Positions 6,015 through 6,063 of a stretch of 6,063 nucleotides of DNA are shown here, piece by piece. Below the pieces are notes generated by a model, which was not told the DNA's origin, made no database searches, and saw only the letters and a program-made list of their open reading frames with translations. Source of the DNA: Hyphomicrobiales bacterium (GTDB lineage Bacteria; Pseudomonadota; Alphaproteobacteria; Rhizobiales; Devosiaceae); NCBI GenBank assembly GCA_015487985.1, contig WFOP01000137.1, forward strand, positions 1 to 6,063. The letters are read 5' to 3'. Each line of letters begins with the position of its first letter. Position 1 is the stretch's first letter. A program made the position numbers and the translations under genes.

Positions 6015-6063
6015 GTGATCCGATGAATGACGATCTGCTGAAATTGCTGAAAAATGTTGAAAC
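6011..6063 (+). CDS. Unidentified gene coupled to the sigma factor, start only
   Basis: The ATG at 6011 overlaps the sigma-factor stop in ATGA and opens a frame to the window edge, reading MSDPMNDDLLKLLKNVE plus a partial codon. The overlap points to translational coupling and hence a joint function. Genes in this position are often anti-sigma factors, but they can also be other sigma-linked proteins. Seventeen residues, acidic and then Leu/Lys-rich, are too few to identify a family and show no transmembrane segment or metal-binding motif. That a gene starts here is likely; its function is open. Confidence 0.6.
   Translation, partial: MSDPMNDDLLKLLKNVE

Overview
The window looks like a chromosomal segment of a free-living, flagellated alphaproteobacterium. 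The best markers are a SciP/DUF1153 cell-cycle regulator, which is essentially confined to Alphaproteobacteria, an alphaproteobacterial-type MnmA, and flagellar genes with a sigma-54 promoter signature. GC content is moderate by eye. No insertion sequence, CRISPR array, rRNA or tRNA gene was seen. All assignments come from reading the sequence and recalling family motifs; no search was run.

Left half (1-3013), minus strand. Read in transcription order it holds fliK (hook-length control), flgD (hook cap/scaffold), sciP (inhibitor of the cell-cycle regulator CtrA) and the start of a LysE-family exporter that runs off the left edge. fliK and flgD are 24 bp apart and form an operon. A GG-N10-GC sigma-54 promoter (about 3009-3025) lies upstream and pushes the fliK start inward, to about 2956. 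A rho-independent terminator closes flgD (783-821). A second one, with a GCAA tetraloop, closes sciP (342-378). Between flgD and sciP is a row of four TTAA-like elements spaced 11 bp apart (737-773). The first pair resembles a CtrA box, as expected for a gene in a CtrA-SciP feedback loop.

Centre (3014-3240). This is a divergent intergenic region between fliK and an EamA/DMT permease. It holds the sigma-54 promoter and two short palindromes about 100-150 bp upstream of the predicted fliK transcript start, a usual distance for sigma-54 activator sites.

Right half (3241-6063), plus strand. It holds a 10-TM EamA-type permease, mnmA (tRNA U34 2-thiolation), an ECF-type sigma factor, and the first 17 codons of a gene overlapping the sigma factor stop by ATGA. 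That overlap implies translational coupling; the partner could be an anti-sigma factor or other sigma-linked protein, but the visible part is too short to tell. A 9-bp inverted repeat straddles the mnmA stop, and a plausible housekeeping promoter precedes the sigma gene.

No clearly unprecedented system is visible. The most interesting material is regulatory: flagellar late genes under sigma-54 directly upstream of a cell-cycle regulator with phased CtrA-like sites, and a sigma-factor operon whose second gene is cut by the window edge.
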